Assembly (NCBI RefSeq): GCF_024347535.1
Contig: NZ_AP025497.1
Location: 434,001-498,000, forward strand
Direction of reading: 5' to 3'
DNA from: Vibrio kanaloae
Lineage (GTDB): Bacteria; Pseudomonadota; Gammaproteobacteria; Enterobacterales; Vibrionaceae
Length of the DNA: 64,000 nucleotides
In this document: in pieces, positions 9,580 to 19,564 of the stretch
Layout of the letters: every line of letters starts with the position of its first letter
Numbering within the stretch: the stretch's first letter is position 1
Notes under the pieces: generated by a model
The model's database searches: none
The model's input: the letters and a program-made list of their open reading frames with translations, nothing else
Told to the model about the DNA's origin: nothing
Program-made: the position numbers and the translations under genes

Positions 9580-10178
9580 TACAGAGCTTGCTCCTTGAGT
9601 GCTTTGAATAGTGACGTCAGGGCTTTACCACGGTGTGATAGTTGCTTTTTACGTGTTGATTCAAGTTCAGCAGATGCGCAGTTATCTTCAGGTACAAAGA
9701 ATACCGGATCGTAGCCAAAGCCATTCTCACCGTGTTCTTCAGTCAGAATACGACCTTCCCATTTACCGTGGCATACCAGTGGTGTCGGATCGTTTTCGTG
9801 ACGCATTAGTACCAACACACAGTGGAAACGCGCAGTACGCTTTTCAGTTTCGACACCTTGCATCGCGTTTAGCAATTTTTTGATGTTCTGCTTATCGGTT
9901 GCCCCTTCACCTGAGTAACGCGCTGAGTAGATGCCTGGCGCACCATTTAAGTAATCAACCTCTAAACCTGAGTCGTCAGCAATGGCTGGCAGCCCCGTTT
10001 CTTTCGCTGCATGGCGAGCTTTGATGATGGCATTTTCAATGAAAGTCGTTCCTGTTTCAGCGACTTCTGAAACGTTAAATTCACTTTGCGCGACAACGTC
10101 AAAACCAAACTCAGACAGAATATCTGCCATCTCGCGAACTTTACCTTGGTTGCCTGTTGCTAAAACAATCTTACTCAT
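9579..10178 (-). CDS. rdgB: dITP/XTP pyrophosphatase (RdgB/HAM1)
   Basis: Hydrolyses non-canonical purine triphosphates (dITP, dXTP, XTP) to the monophosphates, keeping deaminated bases out of DNA. The 199-residue protein begins with the substrate-binding [12 protein letters not shown], has the [16 protein letters not shown] metal site in the middle and ends with the SHRGKAL motif, all typical of the family. Its stop overlaps the hemW start by one base. The gene order DUF4426-rdgB-hemW is common in gammaproteobacteria. Confidence 0.97.
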   Translation of the reverse strand: MSKIVLATGNQGKVREMADILSEFGFDVVAQSEFNVSEVAETGTTFIENAIIKARHAAKETGLPAIADDSGLEVDYLNGAPGIYSARYSGEGATDKQNIKKLLNAMQGVETEKRTARFHCVLVLMRHENDPTPLVCHGKWEGRILTEEHGENGFGYDPVFFVPEDNCASAELESTRKKQLSHRGKALTSLFKALKEQAL

Positions 10179-10225
10179 GGGAATGTAGCTCTAATAAGTT
10201 AATAAATGAAAAGTAAGGTTTGAGC

Positions 10226-10657
10226 TTACTCTTCTATATAGAATTTCTGTGTGAAACGCAGTGGACCAGTGCCTTTTAGGCCTGCGTTAACATCGATGTC
10301 GAAGGTGATGTTTTCTTCGTGAGTTACGGGGAACTCAGCAAGGTAATAAATCGCATCGCCTTCTTTGATTTCGCGAAACTTCAAAGTACGGGTGTTTCCA
10401 ACGAGGTTCTTCGCTGTTCCGGTAATTTTAGCCGTTGTCGCAGGCTTGCCTAGGGAAGCCTTATCTAACACGCTGATGTTCAGAATTGCTGAGTAGCCAG
10501 TTCGCTTAAGCTTATATTGCTTAGCGACCTTCGCCGTTATAAATGTCGAGTTAAAAGCCGAGTAGTGAACCTCGACATCCTTAATATTCTTAAACTGTCC
10601 TGCCGAGCTTGGTAGGGCAATCAGAGCGGTGAGTAGTGCTGTTATCCATAGACGCAT
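10226..10657 (-). CDS. DUF4426 periplasmic protein
   Basis: A 143-residue secreted protein of unknown function that I assign to the DUF4426 family by its place between rdgB and yggU and by its beta-rich body (YYLAEFPVTHEENITFD, GPLRFTQKFY). The chosen ATG has GGAG seven bases upstream and gives a clean signal peptide (MRLWITALLTALIALPSSAG); a longer frame starting 21 bp upstream lacks this support. No catalytic residues are evident. Likely cotranscribed with yggU, 28 bp away. Function unknown. Confidence 0.8.
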   Translation of the reverse strand: MRLWITALLTALIALPSSAGQFKNIKDVEVHYSAFNSTFITAKVAKQYKLKRTGYSAILNISVLDKASLGKPATTAKITGTAKNLVGNTRTLKFREIKEGDAIYYLAEFPVTHEENITFDIDVNAGLKGTGPLRFTQKFYIEE

Positions 10658-10685
10658 AATGACTCCAATAAATAGCAAAAAGCCA

Positions 10686-10976
10686 TCATAGGATGGCTTT
10701 GACTTCAGTTGGGATTTGGCTTGGCGAGCATATTCGAACTTGCTTGTGCCTACCGAGCTCTCCCTTTTCTATCTTAACTTGCCCTTTTGCGACCTTAAAC
10801 TGTTTCGCAAGGTATTTCGCTAAATGGGCATTGGCTTTGCCATCAACCGGTGGTGCAGTAATGGCAATTTTCAGTTCCTCACCGTGCAAGCCGACAATTT
10901 TGTCTCGGCTTGCTTTGGGTTGGATATAGAGCCTAAGAAGAATATCGTCTTCCTCGGCCCAAACCGCTTTTGGCAT
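10686..10976 (-). CDS. yggU: YggU family protein (DUF167)
   Basis: A small conserved protein of the DUF167/UPF0235 family, function unknown. The body [26 protein letters not shown] and [11 protein letters not shown] is typical. I place the start at [10 protein letters not shown] (96 residues), the usual family length, with AGGT about 12 bases upstream. A start 45 bp further upstream would overlap yggT by 16 bp and adds residues unlike the family. It follows yggT in the yggS-proC-yggT-yggU order seen in many proteobacteria. Confidence 0.88.
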   Translation of the reverse strand: MPKAVWAEEDDILLRLYIQPKASRDKIVGLHGEELKIAITAPPVDGKANAHLAKYLAKQFKVAKGQVKIEKGELGRHKQVRICSPSQIPTEVKAIL

Positions 10977-11005
10977 CGTCAAAGTACCTGATGTTCGTAC
11001 TTGAA

Positions 11006-11563
11006 TTATAGCTGATACCAAATAGGACCAATCATGTCGCCCATTAGGAAGTTCGCAAATTGCAGAACAATGAACAGAACCAGTACGCTTAGGTCGAAAC
11101 CACCCATGTCCGGAAGGATACGGCGGATAGGCACTAGCATTGGTTCAGTCAGTTGATGGAACACGTACTCGATTGGGCTACGACCTTGGCTAACCCAGCT
11201 TAGGATTGCACGGATAAGTAGAACCCAGAAGATCAAGCCACCAGCCGCTTTGAGCAGAGATAGAGCGCCAAAGATAAGGAAGCTAATATCAAATACAGCC
11301 GCGCCGCCAGAGATAATCAGGTTTAGAGCAACGAACTTAAGTACACACAGCACATAAGCGAAAACAACCGTCGCCAGATCAAGGCTGCCGATTGATGGAA
11401 TAACTCGGCGCAGTGGAGCAACAACCGGTTGTGTCGCTTTTACGATGAATTGTGAGAATGGATTGTAGAAATCTGCACGTGATGCTTGTAGCCAGATACG
11501 CAAGATCACAACCATGATGTAAAGATCAAAAACGGTCGAGATCAGAAAGCTCATCGAGTTCAT
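11006..11563 (-). CDS. yggT: YggT family membrane protein
   Basis: An integral membrane protein of 185 residues made of two tandem YGGT repeats. Each has a hydrophobic helix pair around the signature ([20 protein letters not shown] and [20 protein letters not shown]), followed by a TxPxxxPxRRxxP-like segment ([30 protein letters not shown]). The family has been linked to osmotic tolerance and membrane-site organisation, but the molecular role is unsettled. AGGAAAC supports the start. Located between proC and yggU. Confidence 0.93.
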   Translation of the reverse strand: MNSMSFLISTVFDLYIMVVILRIWLQASRADFYNPFSQFIVKATQPVVAPLRRVIPSIGSLDLATVVFAYVLCVLKFVALNLIISGGAAVFDISFLIFGALSLLKAAGGLIFWVLLIRAILSWVSQGRSPIEYVFHQLTEPMLVPIRRILPDMGGFDLSVLVLFIVLQFANFLMGDMIGPIWYQL

Positions 11564-11640
11564 ATTGTTTCCTTTTTCGGATTTACTTGCCGCTTAGGTA
11601 TAGCCTGAGCGACACAATGCTTTTTTTACAGTAATGAGTA

Positions 11641-12459
11641 TTAAAACAGTTTTTCCATCTCTTCAGCTCTAGCTACCGCCGCTTGCATCGCTTTGGCTAC
11701 GATATCTGATAGTTGGTGTTCGTTAAATGTGCGTAGTGCTTCTGCGGTGGTCCCGCCTTTTGAAGTAACCTGTTCGCGCAATGTTGATAACTCAATATCT
11801 GGATTCATGACCACCATCTCTGCCGCGCCTAATGCTGACTGCTGCACTAGCTTTCGAGCGGTTTCTCGGTCGAAACCTTGGTTGATTGCCTCTGCTTGCA
11901 TTGCTTCCATAAACAAAAAGAAGTAAGCAGGAGCACTACCCGCCGCCGCAATGATGTTGTTGATGCCAGACTCTTGCTCAACCCAACTCACTTCACCTAC
12001 AGCTTGCATTAGCTGAGAAGCGAAGTCTTTATCGCCTTGGCTGACCGTTGAATCAGCATAAAGGCCGCTCATCCCCTTACCAAGTAGTGATGGCGTGTTT
12101 GGCATCACACGCACAAGGTTCAGTTTGCAGTTTAACATCTCATTGAGCCGATTCGCATTAATACCGGCGGCAATTGAGACAACCAGTTTGTTGCTAAAAT
12201 CGATATCTTGTAAGGGTTTACATACATCAGCCATCATTTGTGGCTTCACTGATAACACCACAACATCTGCTTGCTCTGCTGCGGCAATGTTGTCGCTGGT
12301 GGTATTGATTCCGTATTTTTGCTCTAACGGTAATCTTCTGGTGTCTGAAGGCGCTGTCGCAGTAATCTTTTGCGCTGGGTAACCACTCGCCACTAAGCCC
12401 GCTACAATTGAGCGAACCATGTTTCCTGCCCCAATAAAGGCAATGTTCTTATGTTCCAT
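11641..12459 (-). CDS. proC: Pyrroline-5-carboxylate reductase
   Basis: Last step of proline synthesis: reduces pyrroline-5-carboxylate to proline with NAD(P)H. The 272-residue protein opens with the dinucleotide-binding IAFIGAGNM, followed by VVLSVKPQ and VRVMPNTPSLLGKGM, and ends with the family signature around VTSKGGTTAEALRTF. AGGAT lies upstream of the ATG. It follows yggS by about 80 bp, the standard arrangement. Confidence 0.97.
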   Translation of the reverse strand: MEHKNIAFIGAGNMVRSIVAGLVASGYPAQKITATAPSDTRRLPLEQKYGINTTSDNIAAAEQADVVVLSVKPQMMADVCKPLQDIDFSNKLVVSIAAGINANRLNEMLNCKLNLVRVMPNTPSLLGKGMSGLYADSTVSQGDKDFASQLMQAVGEVSWVEQESGINNIIAAAGSAPAYFFLFMEAMQAEAINQGFDRETARKLVQQSALGAAEMVVMNPDIELSTLREQVTSKGGTTAEALRTFNEHQLSDIVAKAMQAAVARAEEMEKLF

Positions 12460-12541
12460 ATATAAAATCCTGAGCTTGTCGCTGCGCGGATAAGGCGAAG
12501 CGGTATCAATACTTGTACTTGTCGTTGGTTACTTACTACGG

Positions 12542-13246
12542 TTATTTCGTGTAATCACGAGCGCCGAAAATAGCCGTTCCAATACGAACCATGGTGCTAC
12601 CAGCCTCAACTGCTGCGTCCATATCACCACTCATCCCCATCGAAAGGGTATCAATGCCTGAATACTTCGCGGCTAGCTTGCCTTTAAGCTCTGCCAGTTG
12701 AGAAAATGCATTAAGCTGAGATTGATAGTCAGATACGTTTGCAGGAATCGACATCAATCCTCTTAAAGTGAGGTTGGGTAGCGATGAAATCAACTCTGCG
12801 AGTGAAAAAACTGTCTGTTCTGACGTTCCAGACTTGGACTCTTCACCACTGGTATTTACTTGAATCAAAACTTGCAAGGGTGGAAGTTCGCTTGGTCGTT
12901 GGTCATTAAGCCTTTGTGCGATCTTATCGCGATCTACGGAATGCACCCACTGGAAGCTTTCCGCGATTGGGCGGGTTTTATTGGACTGAATTGGGCCAAT
13001 AAAATGCCACTCCAAATTTAAGTTAGAATGATGTTCTGAAAAGTGTTTTACTTTATCAACACCTTCTTGGACATAGTTTTCACCAAAGGCAATTTGGCCT
13101 CCAAGTGCGGCTTCTAGAACCGCATCAATAGGTTTAGTTTTGCTGACGGCTAAAAGTTGCACGGACTCTGGATCTCGTCCGCACTTTTGTTCAGCACTAC
13201 GAATCTGTGAGGTGATTTGTTTGATATTTTGTTGAATACTACTCAT
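12542..13246 (-). CDS. yggS: PLP homeostasis protein YggS
   Basis: A single-domain alanine-racemase-like protein that binds pyridoxal phosphate and helps keep the free PLP and amino-acid pools in balance. The PLP lysine is about residue 36 in LLAVSKTKP, followed by FGENYVQE, WHFIGPIQSNK and the C-terminal LSMGMSGDMDAAVEAG phosphate-binding segment with GSTMVRIGTAIFG. At 234 residues it fits the family. It starts only 26 bp from the divergent pilT, so the two promoters must overlap or lie inside the coding regions. It heads the seven-gene minus-strand run ending at hemW. Confidence 0.95.
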   Translation of the reverse strand: MSSIQQNIKQITSQIRSAEQKCGRDPESVQLLAVSKTKPIDAVLEAALGGQIAFGENYVQEGVDKVKHFSEHHSNLNLEWHFIGPIQSNKTRPIAESFQWVHSVDRDKIAQRLNDQRPSELPPLQVLIQVNTSGEESKSGTSEQTVFSLAELISSLPNLTLRGLMSIPANVSDYQSQLNAFSQLAELKGKLAAKYSGIDTLSMGMSGDMDAAVEAGSTMVRIGTAIFGARDYTK

Positions 13247-13272
13247 AGCTGACTTTACTTAAGGGAAAATAA

Positions 13273-14310
13273 ATGGATATCACCGAGTTACTAGATTTTA
13301 GTGTAAAGCATAACGCATCAGATCTACATCTTTCTGCGGGTGTATCTCCAATGGTACGTATAGATGGTGAAGTAAGAAAGCTTGGAGTGCCCGCTTTGAG
13401 TCATGCAGATGTGCATCGTTTAGTTTTTGAGATCATGAACGATTCACAGCGCGGTGAGTTTGAAGAGAAACTCGAAGTCGACTTCTCTTTTGAATTACCC
13501 AATGTTGGTCGTTTCCGTGTGAATGCTTTTAATCAAGCTCGTGGTTGCTCAGCTGTGTTTCGATCTATCCCTGTAGAGATCCCAACTTTAGAGCAGTTAG
13601 GCGCGCCTGAAATCTTTGAAAAGATTGCTAACTACGAAAAAGGTTTAGTGCTGGTCACTGGCCCAACTGGTTCTGGTAAATCGACGACTCTTGCGGCGAT
13701 GGTTGATTATGTTAACCGTAACCATAACAAGCACATCCTGACGATCGAAGACCCGATTGAATTCGTTCATACCAACAATAAATGCCTCGTTAACCAGCGA
13801 GAAGTTCATCGTGATACCCACAGCTTTAAAGCGGCGCTACGCAGTGCATTGCGCGAAGACCCTGACGTTATCCTTGTGGGTGAGCTTCGTGACCAAGAGA
13901 CGATCAGCTTAGCGCTAACGGCCGCAGAAACAGGCCATCTAGTTTTTGGTACTCTGCACACCAGTTCTGCTGCTAAAACCATAGATCGCATTATTGATGT
14001 GTTCCCCGGCAGCGACAAATCTATGGTTCGTTCAATGCTATCCGAATCACTACGCTCGGTGATTGCTCAAAAATTGTTAAAGCGTGTAGGCGGTGGTCGT
14101 GTGGCTTGTCATGAAATTATGATGGCGACACCTGCAATTAGAAACTTGATTCGTGAAGACAAAGTTGCACAGATGTACTCGATTATTCAAACTGGCGCAG
14201 CACATGGTATGCAAACCATGGAGCAGAATGCGAAGCAGCTTATGGCCCAAGGTTTAGTTGATTCAGAAGAAGTCGAGAAGAAGATTGAAATCGAAACCTC
14301 GCGGTTTTAA
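13273..14310 (+). CDS. pilT: Type IV pilus retraction ATPase PilT
   Basis: Hexameric cytoplasmic ATPase that drives pilus retraction for twitching, adhesion and DNA uptake. The 345-residue protein begins MDITELLDFSVKHNASDLHLSAG, as PilT does. The Walker A motif GPTGSGKST is near residues 130-138; the Asp box (EDPIEFVH), Walker B region (ILVGELRD) and His box (TGHLVFGTLHT) follow in order. The C-terminal AIRNLIRE helix needed for retraction is present. The next gene is pilU, 15 bp on. Divergent from yggS as in most gammaproteobacteria. Confidence 0.97.
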   Translation: MDITELLDFSVKHNASDLHLSAGVSPMVRIDGEVRKLGVPALSHADVHRLVFEIMNDSQRGEFEEKLEVDFSFELPNVGRFRVNAFNQARGCSAVFRSIPVEIPTLEQLGAPEIFEKIANYEKGLVLVTGPTGSGKSTTLAAMVDYVNRNHNKHILTIEDPIEFVHTNNKCLVNQREVHRDTHSFKAALRSALREDPDVILVGELRDQETISLALTAAETGHLVFGTLHTSSAAKTIDRIIDVFPGSDKSMVRSMLSESLRSVIAQKLLKRVGGGRVACHEIMMATPAIRNLIREDKVAQMYSIIQTGAAHGMQTMEQNAKQLMAQGLVDSEEVEKKIEIETSRF

Positions 14311-14325
14311 GTCAGGATGAATCAT

Positions 14326-15435
14326 ATGGAGTTGAATCAAATTCTTGAAGGCATGCTTTCACAGAAAGCGTCGGATCTTTACATCACCGTGGACGCACCA
14401 GTTTTGTTTCGTGTTGATGGTGAACTGCGGCCTCAGGGAGAAAAGCTGAATACGGCTCAGGTCTCTCAATTGCTTGATGCGATGATGGAGCAAGATCGAC
14501 GCGATGAATACCAACAAACACGCGAGGCTAATTTTGCGATTGTGCGTGATATTGGCCGTTTTCGTGTGAGTGCTTTCTTCCAACGAGAGCTTCCTGGTGC
14601 GGTAATTAGACGCATCGAGACTAACATTCCAACCTTTGAACAATTAAAGCTTCCTGATGTGCTACAAGACCTTTCAATAGCGAAACGCGGACTTGTGCTA
14701 GTGGTTGGAGCGACGGGGTCTGGTAAATCAACTTCAATGGCTGCGATGACAGGGTACCGGAATGCTAACCGTTCTGGTCATATTTTGACGATTGAAGATC
14801 CGATTGAATTCGTGCATGAACATAGAAAGTGCATTGTTACTCAGCGTGAGGTCGGACTCGACACTGAGAGTTATGAAGTCGCGCTTAAGAACTCCCTGCG
14901 CCAAGCTCCCGACATGATCTTGATTGGTGAGATCCGTAGCCGTGAAACCATGGAGTACGCGATGACTTTTGCTGAGACTGGTCACCTGTGTATGGCAACT
15001 CTGCATGCAAATAATGCTAATCAAGCACTAGAACGTATTCTGCATTTGGTTCCCAAAGAGCAAAAAGAGCAATTCTTGTTTGATCTGTCGATGAACTTAC
15101 GTGGTGTGGTGGCACAGCAATTAATTCGAGACAAGAATGCCAATGGTCGTCATGGGGTGTTCGAGGTTCTTTTGAACAGCCCGCGAGTGTCGGACCTGAT
15201 TCGTCGTGGTGAGTTGCATGAACTCAAATCGACAATGGCTAAATCGAAGGAGATTGGGATGCAGACCTTTGACCAAGCTTTGTATGATTTAGTCGTTGCG
15301 GGCAAAATCAGCGAAGAAGATGCGTTTCATAGTGCCGACTCTGCTAATGATCTGCGCTTAATGTTGAAAACCAAGCGAGGTGATAATGACAATGGCATAG
15401 GAGCCCTCAGCAGTGTGAAAATCGATATGGGTTAA
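14326..15435 (+). CDS. pilU: PilT-dependent retraction ATPase PilU
   Basis: A PilT paralogue that aids high-force pilus retraction in a PilT-dependent way. The start MELNQILEGMLSQKASDLYI (369 residues) is preferred because AGGA at 14314-14317 lies at proper distance; an in-frame ATG 9 bp upstream would sit on top of that site. Walker A is GATGSGKST and the Walker B region is ILIGEIRS. The C-terminal extension ends TKRGDNDNGIGALSSV, as in PilU and unlike PilT. Probably cotranscribed with pilT. Confidence 0.95.
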   Translation: MELNQILEGMLSQKASDLYITVDAPVLFRVDGELRPQGEKLNTAQVSQLLDAMMEQDRRDEYQQTREANFAIVRDIGRFRVSAFFQRELPGAVIRRIETNIPTFEQLKLPDVLQDLSIAKRGLVLVVGATGSGKSTSMAAMTGYRNANRSGHILTIEDPIEFVHEHRKCIVTQREVGLDTESYEVALKNSLRQAPDMILIGEIRSRETMEYAMTFAETGHLCMATLHANNANQALERILHLVPKEQKEQFLFDLSMNLRGVVAQQLIRDKNANGRHGVFEVLLNSPRVSDLIRRGELHELKSTMAKSKEIGMQTFDQALYDLVVAGKISEEDAFHSADSANDLRLMLKTKRGDNDNGIGALSSVKIDMG

Positions 15436-15754
15436 TTGGTGCCGCTGATTTTTATAAGAGAGGATAAATAGCTCCCCCACAACAAGCTGTGGGGGGAAGG
15501 TTTAACCTTTATGAGAAGCTGAAATTATCATTCGCGTCACCACGCTCTTTTCTTATTTAATTTTTAGTTGGATAACCGTCGCCAGTTTCGCCAGCGTCCA
15601 TTGAGTTACATACTATTATCGTTAGAACTGCGCAGGGTGTTAGATAAGTTTTATATGATCTATCACTAACCTAATAATGAATCGCATCAACATTACGTCG
15701 CTATATGATTACAAGGTTAGAATAGAGTGTAATCATTGCTCGCTTAATGCTGAG
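15436..15754. other. Intergenic region between convergent pilU and ruvX
   Basis: 318 bp without a gene. It contains a GC-rich hairpin (15472-15496, CCCCCAC/GTGGGGG) 40 bp after pilU that lacks a clear T-run, and a small palindrome AAGGTTTAACCTT right after it. The rest is AT-rich and shows nothing I recognise. Confidence 0.6.
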
Positions 15755-16177
15755 TTAAAAATATTGTGCTTCAAACCAGCTCTCTAGAATGACAACAGCA
15801 GATTGGTTATCCACATTTCCTTTGCTTAATGCTTTATAACCGCCCATATCAAAAAGCTCGGATCTGGCTTCAGCTGTAGACAGTCTTTCATCATGAAGTT
15901 CGACATCAATACCAAAGCGCCCTTTGAGGCGATTAGCAAACTTCTTTGCTCTTGGAGTAATGGTTGCTAGATCTTTGCCGTGTAAATCCGTTGGCAAACC
16001 GACGATAATCAGATTAGGTTGCCATTCTTTGATTTGCTTCTCGATATCATCCCAATTCGGAATACCATCTTTAGCCTTGAAGGCTGTTAAGGGACTTGCG
16101 GTACCAGTAATCTCTTGGCCGATTGCACTACCGATACTTTTTGTACCGTAATCAAATGCCATAATTGTCCGTGACAT
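15755..16177 (-). CDS. ruvX: YqgF/RuvX family nuclease (16S rRNA processing; putative Holliday junction resolvase)
   Basis: A 140-residue RNase H-fold nuclease. The N-terminal [16 protein letters not shown] holds the first catalytic Asp, ESWFEAQYF is the C-terminus, and [15 protein letters not shown] carries the conserved acidic cluster of the family. In E. coli the homologue YqgF acts in maturing the 5' end of 16S rRNA; the Holliday-junction name comes from fold similarity. It follows yqgE by about 50 bp in the rsmE-gshB-yqgE-yqgF order typical of the group. Confidence 0.94.
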   Translation of the reverse strand: MSRTIMAFDYGTKSIGSAIGQEITGTASPLTAFKAKDGIPNWDDIEKQIKEWQPNLIIVGLPTDLHGKDLATITPRAKKFANRLKGRFGIDVELHDERLSTAEARSELFDMGGYKALSKGNVDNQSAVVILESWFEAQYF

Positions 16178-16229
16178 AAAAGTTCCAGAATTAAATAGTT
16201 GGGTTTGTATTGATTGTTATGAGTTGGTT

Positions 16230-16793
16230 TTAGGCGTGTCCTGAATCAGCCGATAATTGCGCAACATTAATGCCTAACATCTGCACTGCAACTTTCCAAC
16301 GATCTGCAATGGGGGTATCGAAGATAACTTTCGGGTCGGCTTCAACGGTTAACCAAGAGTTTTCGGTTAGTTCTATTTCTAGCTGCCCTGGTTCCCAACC
16401 TGCATAGCCTAATGCGACCAAGTAATGCACTGGCTCGTCTCCAGTTCCGAGCACGGTAAGGATATCTTTAGAGGTCGTGACAGAGATTTGATCAGTCATG
16501 TTGATGCTAGATTGATAGTTGCCTTTTGGCCTATGTAAAATGAAACCTCTATCTTCAGCTACCGGTCCTCCGTTTAACACTGGCTTATCTAAGCTAGCTT
16601 GATTGGATTTTGGGTTTATGGAGTCGATCTCGACTTGATCCAGCATTTTTCCAACCGTGATATCAATAGGGGCATTGATCATTAACCCCATTGCACCTTC
16701 ATCGTTGTGTTCACAAAGGTAAATTACAGAGTTTTGAAAGTAAGGGTCTTTCATTCCTGGCATAGCAACCAGAAAGTGATTGGTTAAATTCAT
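16230..16793 (-). CDS. yqgE: YqgE/AlgH family protein (UPF0301)
   Basis: A 187-residue cytoplasmic protein of the UPF0301/AlgH family. The typical opening [20 protein letters not shown], the [11 protein letters not shown] segment, the VLNGGPV motif and [11 protein letters not shown] are all present. Function is not established; in Pseudomonas the homologue was named for an effect on alginate control. A strong GGAGG site lies ahead of the ATG. It is embedded between gshB and ruvX. Confidence 0.94.
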   Translation of the reverse strand: MNLTNHFLVAMPGMKDPYFQNSVIYLCEHNDEGAMGLMINAPIDITVGKMLDQVEIDSINPKSNQASLDKPVLNGGPVAEDRGFILHRPKGNYQSSINMTDQISVTTSKDILTVLGTGDEPVHYLVALGYAGWEPGQLEIELTENSWLTVEADPKVIFDTPIADRWKVAVQMLGINVAQLSADSGHA

Positions 16794-16899
16794 AAAGCCT
16801 CCTGCCTTTGAGAAAAGAGCGGCTTATGCCGCTCATTACATTGGTTTAGCTAAGAACGATTCAGCTTAGATCATTTAAACTAAGCCAATCGACTGGAAG

Positions 16900-17850
16900 C
16901 TATTCTGCTTTAACGCGACGTTCGATCGCGTCCATCAGTTTACCTGTTACTGAAATATCAAAAGCGGCTTCGATTTCACGAATACAAGTCGGGCTGGTTA
17001 CGTTAATTTCAGTCAGTTTGTCACCGATCACATCAAGGCCAACAAAGATTAAGCCTTTTTCTTTCAGTGTTGGAGCCACTGTTTTTGCTATTTCCCAGTC
17101 AGTATCACTCAGTGGTCTAGCCACACCAGTACCACCGGCCGCTAGGTTACCTCGTGTTTCCCCTTCCGCTGGAATACGAGCTAAGCAGTAAGGCATAGGC
17201 TCACCATCAACCACAAGAATACGCTTATCACCATTACTGATGTCTGGAACAAAAGTTTGTGCCATTGCGTAATTTTGACCGTGGTTGGTCAATGTTTCAA
17301 TGATTACCGATACATTTGGATCGCCTTTCTTCACTCGGAAGATAGATGCGCCACCCATACCATCCAGTGGTTTAAGGATCACATCACCGTGCTTCTCGCG
17401 GAATTCTTTAATCTTTTCAGCTTTACGAGTCACGATGGTGGTCGGTGTTAGTTCAGGGAACCAAGCTGTGAACAATTTCTCGTTACAGTCACGAAGGCTT
17501 TGCGGTTTGTTTACGATCAGTGCGCCGTTCTCTTCAGCACGTTCAAGAATGTAAGTCGCGTAGATGTACTCAGTATCAAACGGAGGATCTTTACGCATCA
17601 GTACGGCATCTAATTCAGATAGCGCGATAGTCTGCTCTGACTTGAACTCATACCAACCGTTTGGATCTTCTTTTAGTTCTACAACCTTTGTGTCAGCAAT
17701 GGCTACGCCCTGATCTAAGTGTAGATCATCCATTTCCATGTAATGGATTTCGTAACCACGACGCTGAGCTTCAAGCATCATGGCAAAGCTAGAGTCTTTT
17801 TTGATGTTAATGGATGAAATTGGATCCATTACGATGCCAAGTTTGATCAT
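16900..17850 (-). CDS. gshB: Glutathione synthetase
   Basis: Joins gamma-glutamylcysteine and glycine to give glutathione with ATP; an ATP-grasp enzyme. The 316-residue protein starts MIKLGIVMDPISSINIKKDS and shows MRKDPPFDTEYIYATYIL, the ATP-grasp lysine region VILKPLDGMGGASIF and the Mg-binding FVGLDVIGDKLTEINVTSPT near the C-terminus. AGGAG precedes the start. It sits 9 bp after rsmE, so the two are almost certainly cotranscribed. Confidence 0.97.
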   Translation of the reverse strand: MIKLGIVMDPISSINIKKDSSFAMMLEAQRRGYEIHYMEMDDLHLDQGVAIADTKVVELKEDPNGWYEFKSEQTIALSELDAVLMRKDPPFDTEYIYATYILERAEENGALIVNKPQSLRDCNEKLFTAWFPELTPTTIVTRKAEKIKEFREKHGDVILKPLDGMGGASIFRVKKGDPNVSVIIETLTNHGQNYAMAQTFVPDISNGDKRILVVDGEPMPYCLARIPAEGETRGNLAAGGTGVARPLSDTDWEIAKTVAPTLKEKGLIFVGLDVIGDKLTEINVTSPTCIREIEAAFDISVTGKLMDAIERRVKAE

Positions 17851-17859
17851 TTTTTTCTC

Positions 17860-18591
17860 CTAGCCTAGATCGCCAAAACGGACTTGTAAGGCAGTAATTG
17901 CGGTTAGAGCTGCTGTCTCGGTACGAAGTACACGTGGGCCGAGTAGCGTCTCTTCAAATTTGTATTGTTCAGTCATGCTGATTTCTTCAGAGGACAATCC
18001 ACCTTCAGGGCCTATTAATAGGCGCACCTTGCTGATGGGTTCTGGAAGGGTGTTAATTGAGTATTTTGCGCGAGGATGCAGGTTTAGCTTTAACGCTTCA
18101 CTGGTTTCGCTACACCATTCTTCAAGTTGCATAATAGGACGAATGACAGGAACCGTATTGCGGCCACATTGTTCACACGCCGCGATAGCAATTTTTTGCC
18201 ACTGTGCGAGTTTTTTCTCGAAGCGTTTGGTATCAAGCTTAACGCCACAGCGTTCTGAAATTAGAGGGGTAATGGTGTTCACACCAAGCTCAACCGATTT
18301 CTGAATCGTGAACTCCATTTTATCACCGCGTGAAATCACTTGGCCTAAATGTAAGTCTAACGGAGATTCACTGCTACGCTCGATTCGTTCAGTAACATGA
18401 ACCGTGACATTCTTCTTGGATACTTCAATAATTGTTGCAGGGAACTCAGCGCCACTGCCGTCAAATAGAAGGACTTCTTGGCCTTCTTTCATGCGAAGGA
18501 CACGACCAACATGACCCGCGGCATCTTCGCCTAAAGCGAGCGAGCCTAACTGATGAATGCGTTCTGGGTGATGAATACGAGGGACTCTCAT
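17860..18591 (-). CDS. rsmE: 16S rRNA (uracil1498-N3)-methyltransferase
   Basis: Methylates N3 of U1498 in 16S rRNA. The 243-residue SPOUT-fold protein has an N-terminal PUA-like region ([31 protein letters not shown]) and a C-terminal knot with [14 protein letters not shown] and [13 protein letters not shown], the SAM-binding signatures. Cys residues in CEQCGRN are common in the family. Gene order rsmE-gshB-yqgE-ruvX is conserved. The start has only a weak ribosome site. Confidence 0.95.
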   Translation of the reverse strand: MRVPRIHHPERIHQLGSLALGEDAAGHVGRVLRMKEGQEVLLFDGSGAEFPATIIEVSKKNVTVHVTERIERSSESPLDLHLGQVISRGDKMEFTIQKSVELGVNTITPLISERCGVKLDTKRFEKKLAQWQKIAIAACEQCGRNTVPVIRPIMQLEEWCSETSEALKLNLHPRAKYSINTLPEPISKVRLLIGPEGGLSSEEISMTEQYKFEETLLGPRVLRTETAALTAITALQVRFGDLG

Positions 18592-18736
18592 GCTGGTAAA
18601 CCTATAAATATGATTATTTGGGTATTTTTATCTATGCCTAACATGGATGCTTTTAATCGAAAAAACAAGGGTAGAACAAGAGTTTCAAGGGCAATGCTGA
18701 AACTCTTGCTTGGTAGAGATAGCTATGCGAGTGGTG

Positions 18737-19468
18737 TTATTTGCAAGCTGGGTAAACAAATGGGTTGTGATTACCTTGGACGGCGTAGATTCGTTCATCA
18801 CGAGTACATTCCCACTGATCGACAGGAAACTGTTTGTTCCACGCCATCATCAGGTTGGTTTGCTGTTTAGATAGCTTGAAACCATACTCTTGACTCATGT
18901 AAAGGTAAGTACGTGCGATAGAGCCTTTTGCTCTGTCCGGCGGCATAACTTTACGCTGTTTAAAGTTGACCTGCATTTCACACTGACCATAGCTCACGCC
19001 ATCCATTCCATTCCACTGACTGAAATTGTAATTGGATCGATCACCATTAACCTCGCCAATCGTGGGCGTTAGGTTATGAAGATCAGCTTCCATGGATTTA
19101 AATATTTTATCATTTCGCGTACAGTTTTTGCGTCCGCCATCTTGCCAGCACTGACGCTGGTGGCCAAATTGCCAAGCTGGAACCACGTGTTCCCACTCAA
19201 TTCGACTTGCTCGCTTTTGCTGTTTTCGGACTTGGTAGCCACAACCATTAAGGTCTGGAATACCTTTCTTCTTGTCTTTCCAAGTAATATCACAACCACA
19301 ATAAAACGAAGTCGGATGATCGAGATAAATCTTCACCGCTTCTTTTTTGGCTTTGTAGAATGAGCTTGGCGGGGCAGCGAAAACGCTTTGGGTTACCAGT
19401 AGGCCAAATACTATCGATAAGTAAAAAGATACAGGTAGGCCAAATGCTTTTAAGATGATTTTTTGCAT
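18737..19468 (-). CDS. endA: Endonuclease I (periplasmic/extracellular DNase)
   Basis: A secreted nonspecific DNase of the EndA/Dns family, 243 residues. A signal peptide covers about residues 1-31 (ending QSVFA). The catalytic [11 protein letters not shown] segment, the disulfide-linked Cys residues ([20 protein letters not shown]) and [19 protein letters not shown] are diagnostic. In Vibrio the homologue Dns degrades extracellular DNA and limits natural transformation; its presence near pilT/pilU is the usual chromosomal context, not an operon. It follows sprT on the same strand with a spacer of about 95 bp. Confidence 0.95.
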   Translation of the reverse strand: MQKIILKAFGLPVSFYLSIVFGLLVTQSVFAAPPSSFYKAKKEAVKIYLDHPTSFYCGCDITWKDKKKGIPDLNGCGYQVRKQQKRASRIEWEHVVPAWQFGHQRQCWQDGGRKNCTRNDKIFKSMEADLHNLTPTIGEVNGDRSNYNFSQWNGMDGVSYGQCEMQVNFKQRKVMPPDRAKGSIARTYLYMSQEYGFKLSKQQTNLMMAWNKQFPVDQWECTRDERIYAVQGNHNPFVYPACK

Positions 19469-19564
19469 AGAGAAAGACTGATAAAAGTATGATAAATATC
19501 AGTCTATCACTCAAATGTTAGATCTCTCTATTAGATTTATCCGAACGAGTGAATCAATCGGTTA

